23,369 nucleotides of DNA from an uncultured Parabacteroides sp. Lineage in GTDB: Bacteria; Bacteroidota; Bacteroidia; Bacteroidales; Tannerellaceae. The DNA lies in the NCBI GenBank assembly GCA_934725305.1, contig CAKVBA010000042.1, forward strand, positions 1-23,369, in the 5' to 3' direction. Position numbers and translations under genes: made by a program. The notes under the pieces are model-generated. The model saw nothing but the letters and a program-made list of their open reading frames with translations. It was not told the DNA's origin and made no database searches. Shown piece after piece: positions 1 through 7,161 of the stretch (its first letter is position 1; each line of letters opens with the position of its first letter).

Positions 1-74
1 GGGCGTTGACGGATTCGAACCGCCGACCCTCTGCTTGTAAGGCAGATGCTCTGAACCAGCTGAGCTAAACGCCC
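1..74 (-). tRNA. tRNA-Val (anticodon UAC), copy 1
   Basis: On the minus strand this folds as a complete cloverleaf: acceptor GGGCGTT/AACGCCC, anticodon stem TCTGC/GCAGA around loop CTTACAA, and T-loop TTCGAAT. The anticodon TAC reads GUA, so it is tRNA-Val. The 3' CCA is not encoded before the window ends. It is identical in sequence to the copy at 107-180 and lies 32 bp downstream of it in the direction of transcription, so both are probably cut from one precursor. Confidence 0.96.
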
Positions 75-106
75 GAAATAGATTCGATAAAAAATAATTA
101 TATAGT

Positions 107-180
107 GGGCGTTGACGGATTCGAACCGCCGACCCTCTGCTTGTAAGGCAGATGCTCTGAACCAGCTGAGCTAAACGCCC
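107..180 (-). tRNA. tRNA-Val (anticodon UAC), copy 2
   Basis: This has the same 74-nt cloverleaf as 1-74, with anticodon TAC in loop CTTACAA. The bases after the acceptor stem on the minus strand are ACT, so CCA must be added after transcription. It is the promoter-proximal member of the pair, and a strong -33/-7 promoter lies at 225-255 upstream of it. Confidence 0.96.
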
Positions 181-224
181 TTCTCTATCTTTATTTGTTT
201 TCGCTTTATCTCTCTAAAGCGCTG

Positions 225-255
225 CAAAGATACGGCTTTTTTTATTGCCTCCAAA
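225..255 (-). promoter_or_regulatory. Promoter of the tRNA-Val pair
   Basis: Read on the minus strand, TTTG (252-255) is followed after exactly 19 bp by TATCTTTG (225-232). This matches the Bacteroidetes consensus TTTG-N19-21-TAnnTTTG in full. Transcription would start near 219, about 40 nt before the first tRNA. Confidence 0.85.
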
Positions 256-485
256 TTTTTTGGAAGAAAAATATTCAAAGGATGCACTTTTTTCATTTTC
301 GCTATCGCTTGGAGTAGATAAAAGGCATTTTATGCACTCTAAATGGCCATTTGAAGCAGTGAAAGGAGAAAGCCATAGAAAAAGAAGAATGAACTATTTC
401 ATGAAAGAATGTAGAATATGTGTAAAAAGGAGAGCTTTTGGTTAAAAAAGATAGTCATATGTCTTATTATTCAGTGGAAATACAT
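256..485. other. Gap between tRNA-Val promoter and purB promoter
   Basis: I see no gene here. A 66-codon reading frame at 245-445 opens with TTG, has no ribosome site and runs over the tRNA promoter. The only notable item is a perfect 12-bp palindrome AAATGGCCATTT at 341-352, of unknown meaning. Confidence 0.5.
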
Positions 486-493
486 TAACTTTG
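486..493 (+). promoter_or_regulatory. -7 box of purB promoter
   Basis: TAACTTTG fits TAnnTTTG exactly. It lies 20 bp before the purB ATG at 514, giving a leader of roughly 15 nt. No good -33 TTTG is seen 19-21 bp upstream. Its position rules out the longer in-frame reading frame that opens at 418. Confidence 0.65.
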
Positions 494-513
494 CCCCTAT
501 ATTAATAATGTAT

Positions 514-1857
514 ATGGAACTTTCAACACTGACAGCAATTTCGCCTGTTGACGGGCGTTATAGAAACAAAGTTGCGAACCTGGCAGCTTATTTTTCAGAA
601 TATGCACTGATTAAGTATCGTGTGCAGGTAGAAATCGAGTATTTCATTACTCTGTCGGAATATCTTCCGCAATTAAGCGAATTGAATACTGCGGAAGTTA
701 AGAGTTGGCTTCGTAATGTTTATCAGAATTTTTCAGAAGCAGAAGCCCTGCGTGTTAAGGAAATTGAAAGCGTGACAAATCATGATGTTAAGGCGGTAGA
801 GTATTTTATCAAAGAAAAAACGGATGGCTTTTTGGCTGAGAAATTTCATGAATTTATTCATTTTGGATTGACTTCACAAGATATCAACAATACGTCTGTG
901 CCATTGTCGTTGAAAAATGCTTTGGAAGAGGTTTACTATCCGAGTTTGCAATCTGTGATTGACCAGTTGAAGAAATATGCTGAAGAGTGGATGAACATTC
1001 CTATGCTGGCAAAAACCCATGGTCAGCCTGCTTCTCCGACTCGTTTGGGTAAAGAGGTGATGGTGTTTGTTTATCGTTTGGAACAGCAGTTGGCTCTGTT
1101 GAAGAGTGTGCCTATCTCTGCTAAGTTCGGTGGTGCTACCGGAAACTTTAATGCGCATCACGTTGCTTATCCTGAATATGATTGGAGAGCATTTGGAAAC
1201 CATTTCGTGAATGATGTGTTGGGATTGAAGCGTGAAGAGTGGACAACTCAAATTTCAAACTATGATAATCTGGCTGCTATTTTTGATGGTTTGAAACGTA
1301 TCAACACAATCTTGATTGACTTGAACCGCGACTTCTGGCAGTATATTTCTATGGAATATTTCAAACAGAAGATCAAGGCTGGTGAAGTGGGTTCTTCTGC
1401 AATGCCTCATAAAGTGAATCCGATTGATTTTGAAAATGCAGAGGGTAATTTGGGTATTGCTAATGCAATCTTGGAACATTTGGCTACAAAGTTGCCGGTG
1501 TCTCGTTTGCAGCGTGATTTGACAGACTCAACCGTGTTGCGCAACGTTGGTGTTCCATTGGCTCATATCGAGATTGCTTTCAAGAGTCTGTTGAAGGGAT
1601 TGGGTAAGCTGTTGCTGAATGAACAGGCTTTGCAGCGTGATTTGGATCATTGCTGGGCTGTGGTAGCTGAGGGTATCCAGACTATCTTGCGCCGCGAGGG
1701 TTTCCCGAAACCTTACGAAGCGTTGAAGTCTTTGACGCGAACTAATCAGGCAATTACAGAAGAGTCGATACATGATTTTATTGAAACATTGGAAGTAAGT
1801 GAGGCTGTTAAGGCTGAATTGAGAGCTATTACTCCTCATAATTATACAGGAATTTAA
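514..1857 (+). CDS. purB: Adenylosuccinate lyase
   Basis: PurB splits SAICAR to AICAR plus fumarate, and adenylosuccinate to AMP plus fumarate, in purine synthesis in the cytoplasm. The 447-residue product starts MELSTLTAISPVDGRY, the usual N-terminus of the E. coli-type PurB. It carries FGLTSQDINNTS, the catalytic-His region AKTHGQPASPTRLGKE, and the fumarate lyase signature GSSAMPHKVNPIDFEN with the mobile-loop serine. The reading frame stays open back to 418, but the -7 box at 486-493 would make the transcript begin near 498, so ATG 514 is preferred; ATG 508 is a close alternative. The pseudouridine synthase gene follows after 66 bp without an obvious terminator or promoter, so the two are probably co-transcribed. 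Confidence 0.96.
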   Translation: MELSTLTAISPVDGRYRNKVANLAAYFSEYALIKYRVQVEIEYFITLSEYLPQLSELNTAEVKSWLRNVYQNFSEAEALRVKEIESVTNHDVKAVEYFIKEKTDGFLAEKFHEFIHFGLTSQDINNTSVPLSLKNALEEVYYPSLQSVIDQLKKYAEEWMNIPMLAKTHGQPASPTRLGKEVMVFVYRLEQQLALLKSVPISAKFGGATGNFNAHHVAYPEYDWRAFGNHFVNDVLGLKREEWTTQISNYDNLAAIFDGLKRINTILIDLNRDFWQYISMEYFKQKIKAGEVGSSAMPHKVNPIDFENAEGNLGIANAILEHLATKLPVSRLQRDLTDSTVLRNVGVPLAHIEIAFKSLLKGLGKLLLNEQALQRDLDHCWAVVAEGIQTILRREGFPKPYEALKSLTRTNQAITEESIHDFIETLEVSEAVKAELRAITPHNYTGI

Positions 1858-1923
1858 CGTGTTATGAAATATGAGGCAGCCGTGAGGTCGCCTGTTAATT
1901 AATTTATCATTTAATTTATAGAA

Positions 1924-3459
1924 ATGAGTACAGAAGAAAGAGATGAAACTCAGCCGCGTCCAAAAAAAGTGATACCAGGTATCAGACGGGAAAACACAGA
2001 CCAGGACAACGAGGGAAGACCTTATCAGAGCTATCGATCTGAAGGAGGAAATTATGAACGTCGTTCTTTTAATCGCCCGAACCAAGGCTATGGCAGACCT
2101 TATGGCGATCGTCAGAAGCGTCCTTCTTATAATAACAATTATGAAGGTGGCTATGGCAACCGTGAAGGTGGTTTTAACCGTGAAGGTGGTTTTAATCGCG
2201 ACGGTGGTTACGGCAATCGTGAAGGTGGTTATGGCCGTCCATCTTACAACAATAACCGTGGCTACAATTCGAACCGTGACGGAGGATATGGTTATAATAA
2301 CAATCGTGAAGGTGGCTACAATCGCCCATCTTATCGTTCAACGCCTTATAACAACAATGGTGACCAGCAGCGTCCTTCTTATAATCGTCCTTCTCGTCCG
2401 AGTTATGATGAAAGACCAGGAAGAGCTTATTCTGCAACTCCGTCAGGCGAAGTGATGGATGGCGCAGGCGAAGTGAAAAAGAGAAGACCGCGTGTAGGTG
2501 ATGCTCGTGTAAATACAGGTTATGGCAATCGTGAAGGTGGTTATGGCCGTCCGTCTTACGGTAACAACAATAATCGTGGCGGTTATAACAACGGTAATAA
2601 CCAGCAGCGTCGTCCGGGTGGTATGAACATTGGCCGTGGAGGCAACAACAACCAACGCCGTCAGGGAGGAGCTTATAATCCAAATGCTAAGTACAGTGTG
2701 CAGAAGCAGTTGAAGTATAAGGAGGTGTTGGCTGATCCGAACGAACCGATCCGTTTGAATAAGTTCTTGTCTAACGCTGGCGTTTGTTCACGTCGTGAGG
2801 CTGATGAATTTATCCAGAATGGAGAAGTTACTGTAAATGGAGAAGTAATCACAGAATTGGGTACAAAAATTACTCGTCAGGATGTGGTTATGTTCCGTGA
2901 CAAACAGGTTCAGATTGAAAGCAAAGTGTACATTGTATTGAATAAGCCGAAGAATTGTGTGACAACTTCTGATGATCCTCAGGAGCGTTTGACAGTGATG
3001 GATTTGGTGAAGAATGCTTGTACAGAACGTATCTATCCGGTAGGGCGACTCGACCGTAATACAACAGGTGTCTTGTTGTTGACTAATGATGGCGACTTAG
3101 CTTCTAAACTGACTCACCCGTCTTTCAAGAAAAAGAAGATCTATCATGTATGGTTGGATAAGGATGTAGCCGTAGAAGATATGGAAAAGATTGCTAATGG
3201 TCTGGAACTTGAAGATGGCGAGATCCATGCAGACGCAATCAGTTATGCAAGCGAAACAGACAAGAAGCAGGTAGGCATCGAAATCCATTCAGGACGCAAC
3301 CGTATTGTTCGTCGTATTTTTGAATCTTTGGGCTATCATGTAACAAAGCTCGACCGTGTCTATTTTGCAGGTCTTACTAAGAAAAACCTTGGTCGTGGCA
3401 AATGGCGTTACCTGAATGAAAAAGAGGTGAACGCACTGCGAATGGGTGCTTTTGAATAA
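1924..3459 (+). CDS. RluB/RsuA-family rRNA pseudouridine synthase with N/G/R-rich arm
   Basis: This enzyme isomerises a uridine in rRNA to pseudouridine. The first ~265 of 511 residues are low complexity, rich in Asn, Gly, Arg and Tyr, with seven NR(E/D)GG motifs between about residues 76 and 206. An S4 RNA-binding domain follows (about 276-335, from IRLNKFLSNAGVCSRREAD). The catalytic domain has the signature GRLDRNTTGVLLLTNDG with catalytic Asp377, then GRNRIVRRIFESLGY. E. coli RluB is about 290 residues, so the arm adds most of the extra length. Arms of this kind are known in Bacteroidetes members of the family; a role in RNA or ribosome binding is inference. The exact target (23S or 16S site) cannot be read from sequence. 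A near-exact 36-bp repeat within the arm (2212-2247 and 2524-2559) could recombine in frame. Confidence 0.92.
   Translation: MSTEERDETQPRPKKVIPGIRRENTDQDNEGRPYQSYRSEGGNYERRSFNRPNQGYGRPYGDRQKRPSYNNNYEGGYGNREGGFNREGGFNRDGGYGNREGGYGRPSYNNNRGYNSNRDGGYGYNNNREGGYNRPSYRSTPYNNNGDQQRPSYNRPSRPSYDERPGRAYSATPSGEVMDGAGEVKKRRPRVGDARVNTGYGNREGGYGRPSYGNNNNRGGYNNGNNQQRRPGGMNIGRGGNNNQRRQGGAYNPNAKYSVQKQLKYKEVLADPNEPIRLNKFLSNAGVCSRREADEFIQNGEVTVNGEVITELGTKITRQDVVMFRDKQVQIESKVYIVLNKPKNCVTTSDDPQERLTVMDLVKNACTERIYPVGRLDRNTTGVLLLTNDGDLASKLTHPSFKKKKIYHVWLDKDVAVEDMEKIANGLELEDGEIHADAISYASETDKKQVGIEIHSGRNRIVRRIFESLGYHVTKLDRVYFAGLTKKNLGRGKWRYLNEKEVNALRMGAFE
2212..2559 (+). repeat. Direct repeat pair inside the pseudouridine synthase arm
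   Basis: The 36 bp at 2212-2247 and 2524-2559 differ at one base. Both encode GNREGGYGRPSY. They start 312 bp apart, a multiple of three, so recombination between them would remove 104 codons without a frameshift. Confidence 0.85.
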
Positions 3460-3481
3460 GTAATACGAAAGATTTTTCGGG

Positions 3482-3520
3482 TCGGTGTGTCGTGCTTTAT
3501 TGACACACCGATCTGTTTAT
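3482..3520 (+). terminator. Hairpin terminator between pseudouridine synthase and asnS
   Basis: TCGGTGTGTC (3482-3491) and GACACACCGA (3502-3511) form a perfect 10-bp stem with a 10-nt loop. A moderately T-rich stretch, TCTGTTTAT, follows. It lies 22 bp after the stop codon. The short U-tract makes it less certain than the other terminators here. Confidence 0.65.
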
Positions 3521-3554
3521 ATTATAATTTGTCTATTAGAATAATACGATAAAA

Positions 3555-4961
3555 ATGGAAACAATCAAAAGAACTAAAATTGTAGATGTACTTAAAAGTA
3601 CGGCCTACGGTTCAACCGTAAATGTACGAGGATGGGTGCGCACCCGTCGTGGTAGTAAACAGGTAAACTTCATCGCTTTGAACGATGGCTCTACAATCAA
3701 TAATGTTCAGGTCGTTGTGGATGTAGAGAAGTTTGGTGATGAGTTCTTGAAGCCCATTACTACAGGCGCCAGCCTTAGTGTGAATGGAGTCTTGGTGCAG
3801 TCTCAGGGAAAGGGTCAGTCTGTAGAGATCCAGGCTTCTGAAATCGAGATTTATGGAACAGCCGATCCCATGACCTATCCGTTGCAGAAGAAGGGACACT
3901 CTATGGAGTTCTTGCGTGAGATCGCTCACTTGCGTCCGCGTACTAATACCTTTGGAGCAGTGTTCCGTATTCGCCACAACATGGCTTATGCGATCCATAA
4001 ATTTTTCCACGATAAGGGATTCTTCTATTTCCATACACCGATTATTACAGCTTCAGACTGTGAAGGAGCCGGCCAGATGTTTCAGGTAACAACAATGAAC
4101 CTGTATGATTTGAAAAAAGACGAGAAAGGTTCTATTATCTATGACGATGATTTCTTTGGCAAACAGGCAAGCTTGACAGTGTCTGGTCAGTTGGAAGGAG
4201 AATTGGCTGCTACTGCTTTGGGTCAGATTTATACATTTGGTCCGACTTTCCGTGCAGAAAACTCAAATACTCCTCGTCACTTGGCCGAATTCTGGATGAT
4301 CGAACCGGAAGTGGCTTTCAATGACATTACTGATAATATGGAGTTGGCCGAAGAGTTTATCAAGTATTGTGTACAGTGGGCTCTCGATAACTGTAAAGAG
4401 GATGTTAAGTTCTTGAACGATATGTTCGACAAGGATTTGATTAGCCGTTTGGAAGGCGTGTTGAAAGATTCCTTTGTTCGCTTGCCATATACAGAAGGTA
4501 TCAAGATCTTGGAAGAAGCTGTAGCAAAGGGTCACAAGTTTGAATTCCCGGTTTACTGGGGTGTTGACTTGGCTTCAGAACATGAACGTTATTTGGTGGA
4601 AGATCATTTTAAGCGTCCGGTTATCTTGACTGACTATCCGAAGGAAATCAAGGCATTCTACATGAAGCAGAACGAAGACGGCAAGACCGTACGTGCAATG
4701 GACGTATTGTTCCCGAAGATTGGTGAAATCATTGGTGGTTCAGAGCGTGAAGCTGATTATGATAAGCTGTTGACTCGTATTGAGGAGTTGAATATCCCGA
4801 TGAAGGATATGTGGTGGTATTTGGATACTCGTCGTTTCGGAACAGTTCCTCACTCTGGTTTCGGTTTGGGTTTTGAACGTCTGTTGTTGTTTGTAACAGG
4901 TATGACTAATATCCGTGACGTGATTCCTTTCCCACGTACTCCGAACAATGCCGAGTTCTAA
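3555..4961 (+). CDS. asnS: Asparaginyl-tRNA synthetase
   Basis: AsnRS charges tRNA-Asn with asparagine using ATP in the cytoplasm. The 468 residues match the usual bacterial length of about 465. An OB-fold anticodon-binding domain lies at about residues 15-110 ([20 protein letters not shown]). The class II catalytic core follows with motif 2, [21 protein letters not shown] in part, near residue 231, and motif 3, [11 protein letters not shown], near residues 435-446. The gene is set apart by a hairpin upstream (3482-3520) and a strong terminator downstream (5082-5119). I see no clean TAnnTTTG box in the short leader, so its promoter is unresolved. Confidence 0.97.
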   Translation: METIKRTKIVDVLKSTAYGSTVNVRGWVRTRRGSKQVNFIALNDGSTINNVQVVVDVEKFGDEFLKPITTGASLSVNGVLVQSQGKGQSVEIQASEIEIYGTADPMTYPLQKKGHSMEFLREIAHLRPRTNTFGAVFRIRHNMAYAIHKFFHDKGFFYFHTPIITASDCEGAGQMFQVTTMNLYDLKKDEKGSIIYDDDFFGKQASLTVSGQLEGELAATALGQIYTFGPTFRAENSNTPRHLAEFWMIEPEVAFNDITDNMELAEEFIKYCVQWALDNCKEDVKFLNDMFDKDLISRLEGVLKDSFVRLPYTEGIKILEEAVAKGHKFEFPVYWGVDLASEHERYLVEDHFKRPVILTDYPKEIKAFYMKQNEDGKTVRAMDVLFPKIGEIIGGSEREADYDKLLTRIEELNIPMKDMWWYLDTRRFGTVPHSGFGLGFERLLLFVTGMTNIRDVIPFPRTPNNAEF

Positions 4962-5003
4962 TTTAGCTGCTTAATTGAATTTTCAGTAGAAAAGACAGGG
5001 GTG

Positions 5004-5076
5004 TGCTATAGTTGCTAACTGATTCGTTGCTATCGGAATTCGACCGAATCTTGCATTTTGCTGATTATGACACACC
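5004..5076 (+). repeat. Dispersed intergenic repeat, copy A
   Basis: This non-coding block downstream of asnS resembles 18386-18456. The two share an identical 19-bp core, CGTTGCTATCGGAATTCGA, and both end in a TGACA(C/A)ACC motif. In both places a hairpin terminator containing TATCAAAAT or CATCAAAAT follows within ~10 bp. A more distant copy lies at 5311-5375. Confidence 0.65.
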
Positions 5077-5081
5077 TTATA

Positions 5082-5119
5082 AGGCTGCATCAAAATGACC
5101 ATTTTGATGCAGCCTTTTT
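5082..5119 (+). terminator. Rho-independent terminator after asnS
   Basis: AGGCTGCATCAAAAT (5082-5096) and ATTTTGATGCAGCCT (5101-5115) form a perfect 15-bp stem with a 4-nt loop, followed by TTTTG. The T-run is only on the plus-strand exit side, which fits termination of asnS. The GGCTGC...GCAGCC arms recur in the terminators at 11182-11212 and, in part, 18462-18507. Confidence 0.9.
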
Positions 5120-5310
5120 GATGTATGTTCGGCTAAGCATACTCAAGCGGGTGCAAGTCCTTAATAATCCCCAATTTGAGTTATAGCAGAGATATTGCTT
5201 CCGGGATTCTTGTAGATATAGCAGATATTGTTCCAGGAGGAAACCATTTAAATCGAGATCTATTCTGCAATCAGTGGCACTGAATATAGATTGGTTTGTG
5301 GTGGTGAGTC
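5120..5310. other. Non-coding gap segment, no gene seen
   Basis: No plausible gene is present. The segment contains an imperfect direct repeat (5182-5206 and 5218-5241, both beginning ATAGCAG and running into ATATTG). It also has GCGGGTGCAAGTCC at 5147-5160, which resembles a stretch of group II intron domain I. No intron domain V or reverse transcriptase is present. Confidence 0.4.
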
Positions 5311-5375
5311 ATAATTGTTAACTGCTGCGTTTCTTTCGGCATCTTGCTTCCGTCTGCATTTTGCATAGTCTACTA
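5311..5375 (+). repeat. Dispersed intergenic repeat, copy B
   Basis: The opening ATAATTGTTAACTGCTGCGT matches copy C at 18388-18407 at all but two positions. It then diverges while keeping TTTCGGCAT and a TGCATTTTGCAT stretch also recalled in copy A. It lies downstream of the lrp-type gene's stop codon and is not followed by the hairpin terminator found after copies A and C. Confidence 0.55.
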
Positions 5376-5450
5376 TGTCATCAATGCAGCCATCGCAATC
5401 TGCTCGAAACAAACACTAACAAGTATTGAAATCTAATGAGTAATTAGTAT

Positions 5451-5924
5451 TTAATCTTCATCTTCGATGTCAATAGGAATTTGTCGCTTGAAGGCTTCTT
5501 TGAATGAGATCAAAGTTTCTGTGCGTGCTAGTCCTAATGGTTGCAGTTTGTTGTGAATAATGCTTAATAGATGCTGGTTGTTCTTAGCATAGATTTTAAT
5601 GAAAAGGTCGTACTGGCCGGTTGTATAATGGCATTCAACAACCTCTGGAATCTGCTTTAGCGCATCTGTAACAACGGGAAACTGTCCTGGTGAATTCAGG
5701 TATAGGCCCATGTAAGCACAAGTCTCGTAGCCTACTTTTGTATTATCTACGATAAACTCTGAACCCTTAATGACTCCCAGGTTGGTAAGTTTCTGGATGC
5801 GTTGGTGTATAGCAGCTCCGGAAACGTTACATTCACGGGCGACTTCCAAAAAGGGCATACGCGCATTACCAATAATTAATTTGAGGATTTTTTCATCCAA
5901 TTCGTCTAATTGATGGTGTGCCAT
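5451..5924 (-). CDS. Lrp/AsnC family transcriptional regulator
   Basis: This is a 157-residue DNA-binding regulator of the feast/famine type. The N-terminal helix-turn-helix (about residues 6-60) reads LDEKILKLIIGNARMPFLEV and continues with VSGAAIHQRIQKLTNLGVI. A C-terminal RAM ligand-binding and oligomerisation domain (about 68-142) follows, including EVVECHYTTGQYDLFIKIYA. The length is typical. Family members sense amino acids and often repress their own gene; the ligand here is unknown. It is divergent from the GNAT acetyltransferase with only 140 bp between starts, so it may control that gene too, which is inference. Confidence 0.93.
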   Translation of the reverse strand: MAHHQLDELDEKILKLIIGNARMPFLEVARECNVSGAAIHQRIQKLTNLGVIKGSEFIVDNTKVGYETCAYMGLYLNSPGQFPVVTDALKQIPEVVECHYTTGQYDLFIKIYAKNNQHLLSIIHNKLQPLGLARTETLISFKEAFKRQIPIDIEDED

Positions 5925-5932
5925 AAATTTAC

Positions 5933-5940
5933 TATATTTG
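5933..5940 (+). promoter_or_regulatory. Candidate -7 box for the acetyltransferase gene
   Basis: TATATTTG matches TAnnTTTG on the plus strand. A partial -33 element, ATTG, ends 20 bp upstream. It would give a leader of about 120 nt to the ATG at 6065. It lies inside the expected leader of the divergent regulator gene, so the two transcription units would overlap. Confidence 0.35.
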
Positions 5941-5974
5941 TCTAGCTATTATTTCAAATTCTTACTATTTAATA

Positions 5975-5982
5975 CAAATATA
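5975..5982 (-). promoter_or_regulatory. -7 box of the Lrp/AsnC-type regulator gene
   Basis: On the minus strand this reads TATATTTG, an exact TAnnTTTG match. It lies 50 bp before the start codon at 5924. No clear -33 TTTG is found at 19-21 bp. Confidence 0.55.
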
Positions 5983-6064
5983 TGAAATGTATAATAATAG
6001 ACCTACATTTTATATCATAATATTTTAGTTTGTAAGTATAACATTTTTGAGTATAATAAAAAGT

Positions 6065-6613
6065 ATGGATCTGAAACCTCTTATTACATGTACGCCTTTG
6101 TGCGATTGGAATGATCCTTTGTTGGATCAAGTTGAAGTAACTTATAATGAATCTTTCCCGGAAGAAGAGCGGAGGGATTTTTCATTGGTGCGTGAGTTGC
6201 TTCGTTCAAATCAGCAGTTCTCAATCATCCTTCTGACCAAAGATGAGCAATATGTTGGCTTTATCTCTTACTGGAAGTTTGATGGTTTTACTTATGCAGA
6301 ACACTTTGCTGTTGATCCTGCTTTCCGTAATGGAGGTATCGGAGCTGCTGCTCTAACTCAATTTATCGCCTTTTGCGCTACGCCTATTGTGTTGGAAGTG
6401 GAATTGCCTGAAGACGAAATGAGCAAACGCCGTGTGGGCTTCTATGAGCGAATGGGCTTTGTCTTTGACAACCATATCTATTTCCAGCCTCCTTATAGAA
6501 AGGGAGAACCTATGCTGGAACTTCGCTTGATGACTTATGGTGATATAGATTTGGGCAAGTCATTTGAGCATGTCAAGAGCTGTATTCACAAGCATGTTTA
6601 TGGAGTAGAATAA
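6065..6613 (+). CDS. GNAT family N-acetyltransferase
   Basis: This 182-residue protein transfers an acetyl group from acetyl-CoA to an unknown substrate. The acetyl-CoA binding motif A lies at about residues 88-105: FAVDPAFRNGGIGAAALTQF, with the R-N-G-G-I-G loop. A late GFYERMGFVF segment (motif B region) gives the usual GNAT ending, followed by a ~40-residue tail. I chose ATG 6065 (MDLKPLITC) over an in-frame TTG at 6047 because TTG starts are rare in this group and add nothing conserved. The gene is monocistronic, divergent from the Lrp/AsnC-type gene, and ends at a bidirectional terminator. Confidence 0.88.
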   Translation: MDLKPLITCTPLCDWNDPLLDQVEVTYNESFPEEERRDFSLVRELLRSNQQFSIILLTKDEQYVGFISYWKFDGFTYAEHFAVDPAFRNGGIGAAALTQFIAFCATPIVLEVELPEDEMSKRRVGFYERMGFVFDNHIYFQPPYRKGEPMLELRLMTYGDIDLGKSFEHVKSCIHKHVYGVE

Positions 6614-6636
6614 TTCGTTTGTTTCCTTATTGATAC

Positions 6637-6673
6637 AAAAAAAAGGCTGAAGTTTAAAACTCCAGCCTTTTTT
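6637..6673. terminator. Bidirectional terminator between acetyltransferase and exbD
   Basis: A run of A, the stem GGCTG/CAGCC with inner AGTTT/AAACT pairing, and a run of T make this symmetrical. It can stop the acetyltransferase transcript on the plus strand and the exbD operon on the minus strand, whose last stop codon is at 6691. Confidence 0.88.
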
Positions 6674-6690
6674 ATAGATTGCTTTTTCAA

Positions 6691-7161
6691 TTATTTGTCG
6701 ATGCGTTTTGCTGCAGAATAACTGATCTTCAGCGCGTATGCTTCACGAAGAGCCTGCTTGATATCCTGAATAATACCCATCTTAGTCTCTTTATCGGCTT
6801 TGATAGATACAGTCATGAACGGCTGGTCTTCTTCTTTCATACTTGACTTTTCCTGTCCAATGTAATCCTGAATTTCTGATGTTTCAGCAAACTTGTCATT
6901 CAGCTGAATACGTGTTTCAGAACCCATCTTAGATCTTAAATCAGTAGTTGGTTTACCTACATAGATAAATGTAACCAATGATTTTTTCTCCAATTTCTGA
7001 AGTTCTGTTGCTTGTGGAGCATGGAACTCAACTTTCAAAGTTACTTCACGCATAGATGTTACCATCATGATGAAGAACAAGAACGCGAACACCAAGTCAG
7101 GTAATGATGATGTATTCAATTCAGGCATTTCACGTCCGCCTGCTCTACTAAACTTTCCCAT
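6691..7161 (-). CDS. exbD: ExbD/TolR family biopolymer transporter (second of pair)
   Basis: ExbD works with ExbB to use the proton gradient to energise TonB at the inner membrane. This 156-residue protein has a short cytoplasmic N-terminus and one transmembrane helix, LPDLVFAFLFFIMMVTSM. That helix carries the conserved membrane Asp22 needed for proton movement in the family. A periplasmic domain of ~110 residues follows. It is the last gene of the four-gene exbB operon. Its ATG overlaps the stop codon of the upstream exbD by one base (TAATG), which suggests translational coupling. Confidence 0.92.
   Translation of the reverse strand: MGKFSRAGGREMPELNTSSLPDLVFAFLFFIMMVTSMREVTLKVEFHAPQATELQKLEKKSLVTFIYVGKPTTDLRSKMGSETRIQLNDKFAETSEIQDYIGQEKSSMKEEDQPFMTVSIKADKETKMGIIQDIKQALREAYALKISYSAAKRIDK

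Noticed and set aside
245..445. 66-codon plus-strand reading frame
   Set aside because: It opens with TTG in the tRNA-Val promoter region, has no ribosome site and shows no recognisable protein pattern.
418..513. 32-residue N-terminal extension of PurB
   Set aside because: The -7 box at 486-493 lies inside it and the conserved protein start is at 514.
1528..2085. 185-codon minus-strand reading frame over the purB end
   Set aside because: It is antisense to purB and the pseudouridine synthase gene and has no recognisable features.
2054..2455. Frame-shifted plus reading frame in the low-complexity arm
   Set aside because: The repetitive DNA keeps several frames open; the frame with S4 and catalytic domains is the real one.
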